Shown here: positions 7,901-14,621 of the stretch, in pieces
How positions within the stretch are numbered: position 1 is the stretch's first letter
How the letters are laid out: each line of letters starts with the position of its first letter
NCBI GenBank assembly: GCA_900617975.1
Contig: UZAE01001125.1
Span: forward strand, 1 to 15,084
Direction: 5' to 3'
DNA from: Rodentolepis nana
Lineage: Eukaryota; Platyhelminthes; Cestoda; Cyclophyllidea; Hymenolepididae
Length of the DNA stretch: 15,084 bases
The notes under the pieces: model-generated
What the model was told of the DNA's origin: nothing
Database searches by the model: none
Seen by the model: only the letters and a program-made list of their open reading frames with translations
Made by a program: the position numbers and the translations under genes

Positions 7901-10900
7901 GAGTATACTTTGTAACATACAGTGGGGTCATGGTAGTTTGAAGTCAGAAGTCAAGGCATACAGTGGGGTCATGGTAGTTTGAAGTCAGTGGTCAACTATA
8001 CAGTGGGGTGATGGTAGTTTGAAGTGAGAAGTCAACTACCAGTCAATAGACTTTTTTCCGCATAAGTATACGTTGCCCAGGGTGCACCACATGGAGGTTG
8101 TAAGTACACGTTGCCCAGGGTGCACCACGTGGAGGTATGCCGTTTGAGTATACGTTGCCCATTGGTTTATAGACTTGTTTGCCGTATGAGTATACGTTGC
8201 CCGTCAATGGGGTGATGGTAGTTTGAAGTGAGAAGTCAACTGCCACAATGGGGTCATGGTAGTTTGAAGTTAGAAGTCAACTGCCTTTAATAGACTTTTT
8301 TGCCGTATGAGTATACGTTGCCCAGCGGTTTATAGACTTTTTGCCGTATGAGGTCTGTTGCCCAAATATGACATACAGTGGGGTCATGGTAGTTTGAAGT
8401 CAGAGGTCAACTGCCGGTTTATAGACTTTTTGCCGTGTTAGGGTTAGATCAACTGCCGGTTTATAGACTTTTTTGCCGTATGCGCATACACAATGACATA
8501 CAGTGGGGTGATGGTAGTTTGAAGTGAGAAGTTGTGACATATAGTGGGGTGAGGGTAGTTTGAAGTCAGAAGTCCACTGCCGGTTTATAGACTTTTTGCC
8601 GTATGAGTATACTTTGTAACATACAGTGGGGTCATGGTAGTTTGAAGTCAGAAGTCAAGATGTCAACTGCCGATTAATAGACTTTTTTGCCGTATGAGAA
8701 GTGATAAGTCAACTGCCGGTTAATAGACTTTTTTGCCGTATGAGTGGGTTGCCCAGGGTGCACCGCGTGGAGGTAAGTCTATCGCAACAACTGCCGGTTA
8801 ATAGACTTTTTTGCCGTATGAGTATACGGTGCCCAGGGTGCACCACGTGGAGGTAAGTCTAAATATACATTGCCCAGGGTGCACCACGGAGGTAAGTCTA
8901 TTGCACACCCCATGATACCTATCATAACGCCTGCCATTTGAAACCACACCCCATTTTGTTCAATATAATTTATAATTTTAATCACTTTAACATTCGGTAT
9001 ACCTATCAATACCTTCAAAGAGGCATAATTAACATAATTTGATCTCTGAAATTTTGGTTGAGTTCACTATTCATTTTGCTCAGATCCTTACATCAGCTGA
9101 TTCAATTAAATTTTTTTTCTCTTATTTTAATATTTACTTCCATTCTCGCAATAACGACCAAGTGTGCTCATTTAACAATGAAATTTAAGTTAAGGTAGAT
9201 CTTACTAGAATCTGCTCAAAATGAATTTTCTAATAATAATTGATGAATATTATACAAATGCCTTGTGCAGTTCTGACTCGTATAATATGAATGAAGAATA
9301 AAAATTCTAGTTTCCCTGAAATAACCTTGACGACACTCATTATGCAAGATATTTGGACATTATAAATAGCAAAAGTAGAAAAGTTGCACCAAAGTGTCAT
9401 CCTTAAATATGCCAAATTCTAAGCAGAATTTACACAGTTCGACAAGGAATTATTGACGTGAAGTAAGCTTAATCAGAAACCGATATATTTATTTATTAAT
9501 ATCAAATGTCAGGCGTTTTTACATTTATAATTAGCCCTGGAGCTGACTTTGGGGCTTCACAAAGAGGTGAAGGAACATCAAAGTAACAAAAAGTCGAGAG
9601 GGGGAACAGATGTAAAAGAGACAGACAGACAGACACAAAGGCAGATGAAAGGTGACGTGTGTACTGTGGAAGGGGTCGAATATGACAAATAGTCGGGCCA
9701 TAGTAGTTTGAAGTCAGAAGTCAACTGCCGATCGATAGACATTTTTACCGGATGAGTATACGTTGCCCAGTGTGCACCATGTGGAATTAAGTCTATTGCG
9801 CACCCCAGAAACCGATATATTTATATAATGCATAATCAATGAAGAGAGGATTTTTAATTTTAATTTTAATTTTTTTTTCAATTCAAAAAGCTATTAGGGA
9901 ACACTGTGGCCGAAGCCGCTATCATTCAACTGACGTCTCCAAGCGCATTGTTGGCGGCGTTGAATCGCGACAGTTTGAGTGGCCGTGGCTCGTTTCAATC
10001 CAAATTAAATCTGAAGAACCGGTATGAATTTGAAATTTTTTCATCTAAAGCATAAAGTCAAAATTGTTCATATTGTGCAAAAAAAAATCATTTTTTTACC
10101 TTTTACCAACACTATTAATGCCTTTATTGAATTATCACAAGCATGCAAAAAAACATAGTATCCCATGAATAATTTTTATGAGAATTCCGAATTTTCTCTT
10201 AATTAGCCTCTGTATTCCATTATATAAAATTATTTTATTTATTTAATTCCCTATGCTTAGACTATTATTAATAATTCATACACAATATTTGCTTCGTGAA
10301 AAAATTAATGGAATAGAAGAATAAGGCGTGAATCATTAGTAAAATAAACCTATTTATTTAAGGAATGTTGAAAATTGGCAAATGGATAGTCTCTTTTAAA
10401 TTTCAACAGCCTAAAATGAGAGCTCATTTTTGCGTATTTTTCTGATTTCGATATCTAATTTCGAGGACCAAAATTGATTTTTAAAGAAACGTTGTTCAAT
10501 GGACTGCTTTGTATGAAAAATCATATCCATTAGCACATTACATAGAACGAGCGGTTTGCATGGAAGTTTTTCTTTATCGAAAGATAAAATTTTCAGGAAT
10601 TAACTAGTTTTGGTTGAAAATATTTGGTCTTATCAGACTTTTGGTCCTGCATTTATACAAGTTTTGCTGTTCAATTTAGCCAATTTTCCCATTTAATTGA
10701 TGAGGAACAGAGGTGGCACATTACCCTTTCAAAAATTATTCCAAAATTAAAATGGAGTCGAAGAACCAGTCCAACCTGAACATTCATTTCGGAAATGTTA
10801 TTTTGGAAATACGATTTTATATACTAACTTTTTCATAATTTAAGCGTTGGTTTAAACTGAATACTTCCAAAATGGAGTATCTTCTTCTTCTTCTAATTAA

Positions 10901-13900
10901 AGAGGGGGTCTTGATGTGAATATTCACTTTTCAGAACGTCAATTTAGACGCATTCAACGCTTGCATTCGCTTGCAATCGCACAGTCTGCCTAAACAACCA
11001 CATTTGACCACTTTTCTGCACTTTCCAAGAACCCTCCAAGTTCTCTAGTCTTTCAATGAGATCTTCAGCTGTCACCTCTTGGCATTCTGGCTTGAATAAA
11101 AGGGAGTATCTCAGTCGGACTAGAGAAATATCTCGGCTGAGATTGATGATGCCTTAGTTACAATAAAATGTCGTGCTTAAGACCAATACACTCACGTCTA
11201 AATATATTTCAAGTAATAAAAATAAACCTATTTGACACCAAGGGGAGAAAATCTTTTGTTCCCCATATAAATATACATATATTGTTTAGAGCAATAAAAT
11301 GTAGATTTAATTATCAAAATATTTTCGTCCATGAATTATAAAATAGGCCAATGGAAGAGGTCGCGCAATAAAATCGGTACTTTCACTGGAGTTGAGTACT
11401 TTAAAAAAACAAAATTAGCTATCAAAATAATCAATAATAGGCGTAGTTTTTTAAAAGGAAATTTCCTTAAGTTCTGTTGACCAAAGTTAAAAATATTTAC
11501 AAGTTGTTATCTTGTAGATGAGATACTAGAAAAAGTTATCAGAACACCTACCTTTAGAACGTTAAATCAATTACTTTTTATATTCGCATTCCTGCATTTG
11601 CTCCTTTCGACAATCTTAAAGTCAATAGCAGTGAATGCTCAAGATATTGTGAGTACAGGACACTGTTTTATTTTAAAATTTTGGCCCTATTTGAGTTATA
11701 ACATTCTTATCAATAACAGAGTGGCTTAGGTAATCCAATGAAACCCAAAATATCTCCACGTTATAATTTTAAGAAAAATTGTACCTGGCAATCATTAAGG
11801 TTCATAAACTTTATTTATTTCAAATGACAGGTGTTTTGATAGTCATCATTACCCCTTTAGCTGACTTCGGGCTTCACAGAGGGGAGGAGGAACATCAAAG
11901 TGGCTTCACAGAGGGGAGGAGGAACATCAAAGTGAGAAAAAGTTGAGAGGGGAGGGGAACAGAAGGGTGATTCACAGATGCAAGAAAGACAGTTACAAAG
12001 GTAGAAAAAAGGTGAAGTGAGTACTGTGGAATTAGTCGAATATGGCATACAGTGGGGTGATGGTAGTTTGAAGTCAGAAGTCAACTGCCAGTTAATTTGA
12101 CATTTTGCCATACGAGTATACGTTGCCCAGGGTGTACCACGTGGAGGCAAGTCTATAGCACACCCCTCATTAAATTGAATTAAATATCATAGGAGTAATT
12201 TGTATTAAATATCTATGGAAAAGTGCTATATGTATTTGCAAAATACTCGTCAGATAGAAACTGCATCTCAAAGCTGTTAAGATCGTTTATTTTCCCCCAT
12301 TTCTGCAGACTAGGAACTCAATATCAAGACGAAGCGATGATCGCCTGGAATACTTAATAGAACAACTTCAAGCAAATCCAAAGTTATTCGAACAATTGTT
12401 AAAATTGCAGAAGATGAAGGCAGCTTCTGCACCAACCAACGGTTCATCGCGCACCAGTCATTCAAAACTCGTTGGTCATGTCTGCGGAGGTTCACTTATC
12501 AGTCCGTCTTGGATTCTAACTGCCAGACATTGCTTTGAGTAAGATATATTTAAATTCCACAATGGATAGTCGCTTTTAAAATAAATTGTTGCCGTACCTT
12601 GAGTTATCATGGCAACTACTAACTAGCCAACATTCTCTAAGGAAGCGTTTCAAGCCGCAATGGAACCCCCACTATGTATTCCTTATTCTGTATTTGCGGA
12701 ACGGAGAAGACTTTCTAATTCTAACATATTTAGTTGGCTAATAAACCATAGTAACATCACTTGAACAAAATATAATATTTAGTTATTTATTTATTTCAGG
12801 CGTTTTGATAGTTATCATTAGCCCTTTAGTTGACTTCAGGCTTCACAGAGGGAGGAGGAACATCAAAGTGAATAAAGTCGAGCGACAGACAGACAGATAC
12901 AAAGGCAGAGAAAAGGTATGATGAGTACTGTGAAAGTGGTGAAATATGACATACAGCCAGTGGTGTCATGGCAGTTTGAAGTGAGAAGTCAGCTGTCGGT
13001 TAATAGACTTTTTGCCCTTTGGGTATATGTTGCCCAGGGAGCACCACGCGGAGGTAAGTCTATCACACACGCCATAAAATATGAAAAGAATATCCATAAT
13101 ATAAGAGAACAAGAAGAGGTGCGTGTCAAAGTCACGTTGGTCTAACTTAATCCGAAACGGAAGAGACAGGATCATCAGAGGACGAGGCTAGTAACTTGAT
13201 TAGAATTGCTGTGCACAAGTAATTAACTCTCAATATCACAACGAAGTCATCAAATGTTATTGTTATTGGCACTTTCAGTTAACAAACAGTAAAGATTAAG
13301 ACTTTTTTTAAAATATTATGCACAAAAGACAATTTGATCATGATTTATTATTTTAATGTAAATAAATATTACACGCACCTTAAGGAATAAAGTGCCTTCG
13401 TATTATTTGAATTTACAAAAAAAATGCTGTGACAATAAAATTTTTGATTATATGGGTATTTTAGCCAATGTTCTCTATGAAGACACTATTTCACAATTCT
13501 TTTCATTACATCTTATTTGTTAATAAATTGATAATTAAATACCGTTATTTATTTGTTTACAAAATATACGTAGGATTCCACCACGAGGTGTCACAACTGC
13601 CTGATAACTCTAATACTTGAACAGTTAGTCCAAACAATTCCCACTGTCATTGAGACACAAATCGACTTATTTAAAAAAACAAAAAATAAATAAATTATGA
13701 TAAATGACAAATTCATGGCTCCTCTCTTAGTGGTGGAACTTGATCACGGCATGGAAGAGTCGAAACGATATAAAAGAACACACGATGAACTTATAAATCT
13801 TTCAGATTACGAAAATACATTTACTTTTAAATTAATTTACCAAAATTATAAATACAACGGAATAGATTCAATGCCTTCTTATATTTAATAAAAAATTTCA

Positions 13901-14183
13901 CCAAAATACTATGTCCTCAGCCTAAAATTAATCAATTACCCAAATCTTGGTAGTTTATTGTCTTATCTAATCAAATAGATGCATCCAATTGTTCGGTTAA
14001 TATCTCAACACTAAAATTGTTCCACCATCCATTCATAATTATCCTGTGAAGTGAAGAAGTTGAAGGCCAATAAAGGCTTGATGCTACTCAAGGAAATTAG
14101 AACAAGACAGTCACAACCTCTCACTCTTAAAAAGGACTCACTGAACAATTCGGTTCAAATACCCCCCCCCCCGTGAAGGCTGA
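4928..14183 (+). CDS. Secreted trypsin-like (S1) serine protease gene, multi-exon, 3' part degraded or incomplete
   Basis: Proposed join: 4928-4936, 5022-5084, 5188-5248, 9891-10021, 12309-12538, 12642-12675, then damaged candidates 13731-13885 and 14066-14183. The first five exons give 164 residues plus two bases in unbroken phase. Domain order: signal peptide 1-20 ([20 protein letters not shown]), pro-region, CGRS at 50-53, activation cleavage before IVGG at 64, WPW at 75-77, a large insertion at about 88-144, [17 protein letters not shown] with catalytic His162. By family knowledge it would be an extracellular zymogen cleaved after Arg63, with Cys50 possibly holding the pro-piece by a disulphide. 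A typical S1 domain is about 230-250 residues. Here Asp102 appears replaced and GDSGG is outside the window or lost. Substrate cannot be inferred. Confidence 0.8.
5022..5084 (+). CDS. Protease exon 2 (signal peptide core)
   Basis: 63 bp, 21 codons, phase 0 at both ends. It encodes [19 protein letters not shown] then KT, a hydrophobic core with small residues (SPAAS) for signal peptidase. The donor is ACC|GTAATT at 5085. Intron 2 (5085-5187) is 103 bp and ends CCTTTCAG. Confidence 0.8.
5188..5248 (+). CDS. Protease exon 3 (pro-region)
   Basis: 61 bp encoding [20 protein letters not shown], plus the first base of the next codon. The residues are charged with no membrane segment, as expected for a propeptide after a signal sequence. 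The acceptor CTTTCAG and donor GTGAGT are both strong. The one-base overhang pairs exactly with the two-base overhang of exon 4, 4.6 kb downstream. Confidence 0.8.
5249..7056. other. Intron 3, first part: AT-rich, no gene seen
   Basis: About 1.8 kb of very AT-rich sequence. Short open frames (for example near 5609, 5826 and 6466) have AT-driven composition, no splice support and no recognisable motif. I see no RNA gene. Confidence 0.55.
7287..7955. repeat. Tandem segmental duplication, unit 1 (669 bp)
   Basis: Reads as identical, base for base, to 7991-8659 (offset 704 bp), including its internal scrambled subrepeats. The copies diverge at 7286/7990 and at 7956/8660, and 35 bp of related repeat separates them. 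Confidence 0.9.
7991..8659. repeat. Tandem segmental duplication, unit 2 (669 bp)
   Basis: Exact second copy of 7287-7955. Identity is far higher than between neighbouring subrepeats inside each unit, so this event is much younger than the expansion of the array, or it is an assembly artefact. Confidence 0.9.
8912..8952 (+). repeat. Opposite-orientation SINE tail fragment
   Basis: ATGATACCTATCATAACGCC then TGCCATTTGAAA is the SINE 3' tail in sense orientation. It sits directly against the antisense head end of copy E and is followed by CCACACCCC, which resembles the head end again. It is a mosaic junction from rearrangement or a nested, deleted insertion. Confidence 0.65.
8965..9474. other. 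Intron 3, middle part: nothing recognised
   Basis: AT-rich intronic sequence without a supported gene or repeat. A minus-strand frame at 9230-9415 has no motif or splice support. Confidence 0.5.
9493..9806 (-). mobile_element. SINE-like retroposon, copy F, with an 18-bp target-site duplication
   Basis: A 314-bp copy antisense to the protease gene. It is flanked by a perfect 18-bp direct repeat AGAAACCGATATATTTAT at 9475-9492 and 9807-9824, directly abutting the head end CACCCC at 9806 and the A-rich tail. This fixes the boundaries of the whole family and shows it is a retroposon with a defined 5' end. Its head carries several point changes (GTGGAATTAAGTC instead of GTGGAGGTAAGTC). It lies 66 bp upstream of exon 4. 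Confidence 0.92.
9891..10021 (+). CDS. Protease exon 4 (CGRS, zymogen activation site, IVGG)
   Basis: 131 bp encoding [22 protein letters not shown], then [20 protein letters not shown] and P. IVGG is the hallmark new N-terminus of an activated S1 protease, and WPW matches the family. The acceptor follows a T-rich tract and ends CAAAAAG. The first two bases (CT) complete the codon begun in exon 3. The donor is CCG|GTATGA. An in-frame ATG at 9839 upstream also gives a hydrophobic leader ([15 protein letters not shown]). That stretch is more simply the T-rich tract before the acceptor, though an alternative start cannot be excluded. Confidence 0.88.
10022..11810. other. Intron 4, first part
   Basis: Mostly AT-rich, without protease sequence. 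It contains the coding-like minus-strand segment at 10944-11136 described separately, and a 20-base stretch at 10381-10400 that recurs in intron 5 at 12561-12580. Nothing else is recognised. Confidence 0.5.
10944..11136 (-). pseudogene. Coding-like fragment of unknown gene on the minus strand
   Basis: The minus strand has an open frame from 11153 down to a stop at 10944-10946. Its composition is protein-like and unlike the AT-rich noise nearby: [20 protein letters not shown], then [19 protein letters not shown], then [14 protein letters not shown]. Local G+C is visibly higher than in the surrounding intron. Two plausible minus-strand acceptors precede it, AATCTCAG| at 11137 and TTTCTCTAG| at 11120. 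There is no start codon near its beginning and I do not recognise the family. It may be an exon of an antisense gene, a processed gene fragment, or part of another transposon. Confidence 0.4.
11811..12166 (-). mobile_element. SINE-like retroposon, copy G
   Basis: Full-length antisense copy from the tail (TTATTTATTTCAAATGACAGG) to the head end AGCACACCCC at 12166. An imperfect target duplication is possible (TCATAAACTT before, TCATTAAATT after). It ends 142 bp upstream of exon 5. It carries an internal 32-bp direct duplication. The splice-donor-like motif of its relatives is changed here to GGCAAGT. Confidence 0.85.
11871..11934 (-). repeat. 32-bp tandem duplication inside copy G
   Basis: The segment from GCTTCACAGAGG to ATCAAAGTG at 11871-11902 is repeated exactly at 11903-11934. 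It occurs once in other family members, so it arose within this copy. Confidence 0.85.
12309..12538 (+). CDS. Protease exon 5 (loop insertion and catalytic His)
   Basis: 230 bp, entered in phase 0 after TTTCTGCAG. The first half encodes a charged, Leu-rich stretch ([19 protein letters not shown] then [10 protein letters not shown]) that looks helical, then a Ser/Thr-rich linker with an N-glycosylation site NGS. The second half is canonical: [20 protein letters not shown], with the catalytic His codon at 12528-12530. Arg replaces the usual Ala before His (TARHC rather than TAAHC). The donor GA|GTAAGA leaves a two-base overhang that fits exon 6. A minus-strand frame at 12310-12495 is only a shadow. 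Confidence 0.9.
12642..12675 (+). CDS. Protease exon 6 (short, after the His motif)
   Basis: 34 bp whose first G completes the Glu codon left by exon 5, giving [12 protein letters not shown]. Intron 5 is 103 bp. It contains a perfect branch-point consensus TACTAAC at 12617-12623, 18 bp before the acceptor CTCTAAG, which strongly supports the acceptor. The proposed donor TAT|GTATTC is weak. Using the next AG, 4 bases downstream, would give another frame, so the exon end is less sure than its start. Confidence 0.6.
12785..13073 (-). mobile_element. SINE-like retroposon, copy H
   Basis: Antisense copy, slightly diverged at the head (ATCACACACGCC). A small deletion near the tail changes the usual TTTCAAATGGCAGGCG to TTTCAGGCG. 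This creates a strong acceptor-like sequence on the gene strand. AAAATAT repeats near both ends are only a weak candidate for a target duplication. Minor open frames on both strands here are repeat translations. Confidence 0.85.
13074..13730. other. Intron between exon 6 and exon 7 candidates
   Basis: AT-rich sequence without a recognised gene. A pyrimidine-rich acceptor (GGCTCCTCTCTTAG) closes it at 13730. Confidence 0.45.
13731..13885 (+). pseudogene. Degraded protease exon 7 (strand before catalytic Asp)
   Basis: The frame reads [15 protein letters not shown] and later [19 protein letters not shown]. This resembles the S1 segment W-x-V-x-L-G-x-H ... I-I-x-H-P-x-Y-N-G that follows the His motif. 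The acceptor CCTCTCTTAG at 13730 is good. Entered from exon 6 in phase 0, however, it reads WWNLITAW and soon meets a stop; one missing base near TGGTGG would restore WVEL. At the far end, where homologues continue with D-I-A-L, the frame hits TAA at 13886-13888. No GT donor exists between 13760 and 13909. AATAAA overlaps the stop (13887-13892), so a short terminal exon is an alternative reading. Confidence 0.5.
14066..14183 (+). pseudogene. Degraded protease exon 8 (catalytic Asp region, Asp replaced)
   Basis: The frame reads [19 protein letters not shown] then [17 protein letters not shown]. It resembles the S1 stretch D-[IL]-[AM]-L-[LI]-K-L ... P-[VL]-x-L ... S-V-[QR]-P-I-C-L-P. Gly (GGC at 14075-14077) occupies the place of catalytic Asp102 (GAC/GAT). 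The ICLP end is replaced by a C11 run at 14162-14172 that leads into a stop, while a consensus donor GTGAGT stands at 14184. The match is by pattern only and no search was run. Exon start could be 14066 or 14076. Confidence 0.4.
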
Positions 14184-14304
14184 GTGAGTGGGCGTGATGA
14201 GTCTATTATTGTATTAAGTGCATTAATCTAATTGTCTTAAGCAGGAATGTGAGTAGAGTGGGGAGGCGTAGTTTTTTGTCATTACATCTCGCTTTTGCTA
14301 CAAA

Positions 14305-14621
14305 TTTATTTATATCAAATGGCAAGCTTTATGATAGTTATCATTAGCCCATTAGTTGACTTCAAGCTTCACAGAGGAAGAGGAACATCAAATCGAAAAA
14401 AGTCTAGGGGGGTTGAACAGAAGAGTGTTTAAAGATTTTAAAAAGACAGACAGACACAAAGGTAGAGAAAAAGGTAAGATGAGAACTGTGGAAGGGGTCG
14501 AATATGACAAATAGTCGAGCCATGGTAGTTTGAAGTCAACTGCCGATAAATAGACTTTTTTACCGTATGAGTATACGTTGCCCAGGGTGCCCCACGTGGA
14601 GGTAAGTCTATCGCACACCCC
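14305..14621 (-). mobile_element. SINE-like retroposon, copy I
   Basis: Near full-length antisense copy from the tail (TTTATTTATATCAAATGGCAAGC) to the head end TCGCACACCCC at 14621. It keeps the GGAGGTAAGTC head motif at 14599-14609. No clear target duplication was found. Overlapping open frames at 14388-14659 on the minus strand are repeat translations. Confidence 0.87.

Larger units (their letters stand above)
7057..8911 (-). mobile_element. SINE-like retroposon, copy E, with a massively expanded head
   Basis: Antisense copy whose tail and body are normal (about 7057-7290: TTATTTATTTCAAATGGCAGG onward). The head, about 110 bp in other copies, is expanded to roughly 1.6 kb of scrambled tandem subrepeats. 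These are CATACAGTGGGGTSATGGTAG (S = C or G), then TTTGAAGTSAGAAGTCAACTGCC, then TTATAGACTTTTTGCCGTATGAG, then TATACGTTGCCCAGGGTGC. It ends at 8911 with the normal CACACCCC. GTTCAAT occurs at 7050-7056 and 8958-8964 and may be a short target duplication. The minus-strand frames at 7339-7542 and 8043-8246 are repeat translations. Confidence 0.85.

Noticed and set aside
9839..9890. ATG at 9839 as the true start of the protease, with its own leader
   Set aside because: The hydrophobic leader is the T-rich tract before the exon 4 acceptor. The upstream exons 1-3 give a better signal peptide and match the phase exactly. Kept only as an alternative.
11484..11724. About 80 codons open on the + strand with a hydrophobic stretch ([17 protein letters not shown]) and GTGAGT at 11651
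   Set aside because: No ATG, no acceptor that fits the protease phases, and this length is expected several times by chance in 15 kb of AT-rich DNA.
14151..14164. CGGTTCAAATACCC, resembling a tRNA B box
   Set aside because: No A box or acceptor stem is found upstream, and the sequence lies in the candidate protease exon.
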